Shown: positions 62,124 through 64,000 of the stretch, piece by piece | How positions within the stretch are numbered: position 1 is the first letter of the stretch | How the letters are laid out: each line of letters starts with the position of its first letter | NCBI RefSeq assembly: GCF_019443105.1 | Contig: NZ_JAHZIJ010000006.1 | Location: 124,001-188,000, forward strand | Direction of reading: 5' to 3' | Source: Paenibacillus oenotherae | GTDB lineage: Bacteria > Bacillota > Bacilli > Paenibacillales > Paenibacillaceae | Length of the DNA stretch: 64,000 nucleotides | Notes under the pieces: model-generated | Told to the model about the DNA's origin: nothing | The model's input: only the letters and a program-made list of their open reading frames with translations | Database searches by the model: none | Made by a program: the position numbers and the translations under genes

Positions 62124-63074
62124 TCAGCGGTATGAAATACGCGGATCAACCGCCGCATACATAATGTCCGTTATTAAATTTGTCGTAAGCACGATGCAGG
62201 CGGCTGCGATATTTAACCCCATTAACGTTGGATAGTCCCTGGACAGAATCGCCTCCATCGTTAATTGACCGATGCCCGGCCACTGGAAGACTTGCTCGAT
62301 AATGATGCTGCCGCCGAGCAGCAGCGGGATTTCCGCACCTATAACGGCAATGATCGGAATGAGCGCATTGCGCAGCGCATGCTTGGCCGTCACCCTGAAT
62401 TCACTCAGCCCCTTCGCCCGGGCCGTGCGCAAATAATCCTGATGAAGCACATCCACCATGCTGGCCCGAATATATCGCACCTTTTTCCCCGCAATCGTCA
62501 CGCCCATAACGGCAACTGGAAGAATCATATGGCTGATGATGTCGCCTATACCTCCCGTTCCCCCAAGCGTTGTTATCCCCCCTGTAGGCAGCCATTTCAG
62601 TTCAATCCCCATCAAGTAGATCAGTCCAAGCCCCAAAAAGAACGGCGGCACCGACGTACCGAGAAATGAAAGCCCCGTCATCACATAATCCAATCTGGAA
62701 TTCTGATAGACCGCGCTAATGACTCCAATAGGAATGGCGATTAATATCCCTATAAGCAGGGACGAGACTGCCAGCAGCAGCGTGGGTCCGATCCGCTCGC
62801 CGATCAGCTGTGAGACAGGGGCGAAGCTGCTGAAGGAATAACCAAGCTCGCCTCTGAGCAATCCCCCGAGCCATCTCACATACTGCATATAGAGCGGATC
62901 ATTCAGACCTAGCTGCTCCCGCTTCAGCTCCAGCATTTCTTGGGGAATATTCGGGTTGATCAGCATGTCTACGGGATTGCCCGGAGCCATGTTCATGAGC
63001 AGGAAGCTCAGCAGCGTAATTCCGAAAAATACAGGAACAGCAATCAGCAGCCTGCGAGCAATGTAGTTGCCCAT
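62124..63074 (-). CDS. Peptide ABC transporter permease (DppB/OppB type)
   Basis: A 316-residue membrane protein: MGNYIARRLLIAVPVFFGIT and FLLMNMAPGNPVDMLI open it. The periplasmic loop with YVRWLGGLLRGELGYSFSSF follows, then the contact loop DYLRTARAKGLSEFRVTAKH with ALRNALIPI. The ATG at 63074 follows AAGGAGGG; the frame stays open upstream into the ATPase gene, but that part has no match. 32 bp separate it from the ATPase stop codon. Confidence 0.93.
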   Translation of the reverse strand: MGNYIARRLLIAVPVFFGITLLSFLLMNMAPGNPVDMLINPNIPQEMLELKREQLGLNDPLYMQYVRWLGGLLRGELGYSFSSFAPVSQLIGERIGPTLLLAVSSLLIGILIAIPIGVISAVYQNSRLDYVMTGLSFLGTSVPPFFLGLGLIYLMGIELKWLPTGGITTLGGTGGIGDIISHMILPVAVMGVTIAGKKVRYIRASMVDVLHQDYLRTARAKGLSEFRVTAKHALRNALIPIIAVIGAEIPLLLGGSIIIEQVFQWPGIGQLTMEAILSRDYPTLMGLNIAAACIVLTTNLITDIMYAAVDPRISYR

Positions 63075-63106
63075 TATGTGCGCTCCCTCCTTATTCCGTC
63101 CCCGCG

Positions 63107-64000
63107 TTACGCTAGTGGATAGTGGCATGCCGCAGCATGCTCGCCTTCTGTCAGCAGAGGCTCCTCCTGACGGCATCGCTCCTGCACATAGGGACAACGG
63201 GGGTGAAACCGGCAGCCCCTCGGCGGATCCGCAGAGCTCGGCACATCGCCGTGCAGCATCATTTTTTTGCGTGATCGAAGTGTCGGATCAGGCGGCGGAT
63301 AGGCGTTCAACAGGAGCTCCGTATACGGATGCTTAGGCTGGCGGAACAGCTGCTCGGTCCGGGCCAGCTCCACAATTCGCCCCAAGTACATGACAGCGAT
63401 TCTTGTACTGATCTGTTTCACTGCGCCAATGCCGTGAGAGATAAATAGATACGTGAGCTTCAGCTCAGCCTGCAGATCCTGCAGCAGATTGAGAATTTGC
63501 GCTTGAATTGAAACGTCGAGCGCAGATACGGGCTCATCGCAGACGATCAGCTTCGGCCGGAACAGGATGGCTCTGGCGATGCCGATGCGCTGACGCTGCC
63601 CGCCCGAGAATTCATGCGGATATCTCGCTCCCGCCGAGTGCGGCAATCCGACCAGATGAAGCAAAGCATTAACTTCCCGCTGTACTTCACTGCGCTCTGC
63701 GAGCTTGTGAACGATTAACGGCTCCGCCAGCGCATCGAAAATCCGGATTCTCGGATTCAACGAAGCATAAGGATCCTGGAAAATCATTTGCATTCGGGTT
63801 CGCAGCGGCTTTAACTGACGCTGCGAGTATTGCGTAATATCTTCATTCTCAAATAGGATGCGCCCCGCGCTTGGATGTTCAAGCCGCATAATGGTGCGGC
63901 CCATCGTCGATTTGCCGCAGCCCGATTCGCCAACCAGACCTAGAGTTTCCCCTTCATGCAGCGTCAGAGTGACATCATCCACAGCTCTAATGTGCTTTCT
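63107..64000 (-). CDS. Peptide ABC transporter ATPase (DppF/OppF type), 5' end outside the window
   Basis: About 298 visible codons; the start lies beyond base 64000. Walker A is [20 protein letters not shown], the Q-loop is [16 protein letters not shown], the signature [18 protein letters not shown], Walker [21 protein letters not shown] and the H-loop [14 protein letters not shown]. The C-terminal Cys-rich segment [14 protein letters not shown] is the oligopeptide-transporter ATPase tail that can bind an iron-sulfur cluster. It powers the permease pair that follows. A second ATPase (DppD type) is expected outside the window. Confidence 0.93.
   Translation of the reverse strand, partial: RKHIRAVDDVTLTLHEGETLGLVGESGCGKSTMGRTIMRLEHPSAGRILFENEDITQYSQRQLKPLRTRMQMIFQDPYASLNPRIRIFDALAEPLIVHKLAERSEVQREVNALLHLVGLPHSAGARYPHEFSGGQRQRIGIARAILFRPKLIVCDEPVSALDVSIQAQILNLLQDLQAELKLTYLFISHGIGAVKQISTRIAVMYLGRIVELARTEQLFRQPKHPYTELLLNAYPPPDPTLRSRKKMMLHGDVPSSADPPRGCRFHPRCPYVQERCRQEEPLLTEGEHAAACHYPLA

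Overview
The window reads as Firmicutes chromosome, most likely Paenibacillus. Pointers are the strong AGGAGG-type ribosome sites, the T-box and c-di-AMP leaders, ROK/YesN-type regulators, copper-amine-oxidase 'stalk' domain secreted proteins, SemiSWEET, KimA and a SWIM/MoxR/VWA operon. The species is inferred from gene style only. Almost every gene lies on the minus strand; the plus-strand exceptions start at about 7579, 8721 and 45416. No tRNA, rRNA, CRISPR array, phage or intact insertion sequence was seen.

Region by region (all minus unless stated). 1-1006: the start of an aldo/keto reductase and a TrmB-like regulator with its own operator. 1145-4401: ilvB-ilvN behind three nearly identical tandem T-box leaders and one promoter. 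4442-9455: a short UvrA paralogue, an ArsR regulator with an operator inside its promoter, a YdeI-like protein (+) and a DUF1259 protein (+). 9491-13874: two DUF2975 membrane proteins with a small XRE regulator, a SemiSWEET, and a GH36 alpha-galactosidase served by the LacI regulator at 14007. 15842-20997: methyltransferase, Rrf2 regulator, stalk-domain protein, CTP-synthase-like amidotransferase, Mqo. 21456-24680: an AT-rich Lsa-type ABC-F resistance gene behind a transcription attenuator, then a MATE exporter. 24732-35728: orphan receiver, two ROK regulators, SDR, a tiny peptide gene, KimA behind a c-di-AMP riboswitch, an FGE-like protein, MFS, nitronate monooxygenase. 35841-43788: a five-gene SWIM / alpha-solenoid / MoxR / DUF5682 / VWA operon. 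43845-47677: YHYH-nuclease protein, DUF2935 protein (+), HExxH protein.

48252-64000 is the most interesting part. It looks like a secondary-metabolite operon built on an amino-group carrier protein. It has LysW (59035), LysX (58129), a truncated and an intact StrS-type aminotransferase, LysY (55080), a LysZ-LysK fusion (53230), a split transketolase (51473, 52429), an MFS exporter, an ATP-grasp ligase and a flavin reductase, with an Opp-type peptide ABC transporter upstream. The gene set fits a route in which glutamate (or aminoadipate) is held on LysW, activated, reduced to the semialdehyde, extended by two carbons by the transketolase, transaminated, released by LysK and joined to another amino acid. 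Four tandem copies of a 38-bp hairpin repeat sit between the exporter and the ligase.

Scattered between genes are eight copies of an unrecognised intergenic element. Its core is three CCTGC-N6-GCAGG-type hairpins whose starts are always 50 and 61 bp apart, even in copies with little other similarity. Most copies are preceded by a second module with inverted-repeat ends resembling insertion-sequence ends.
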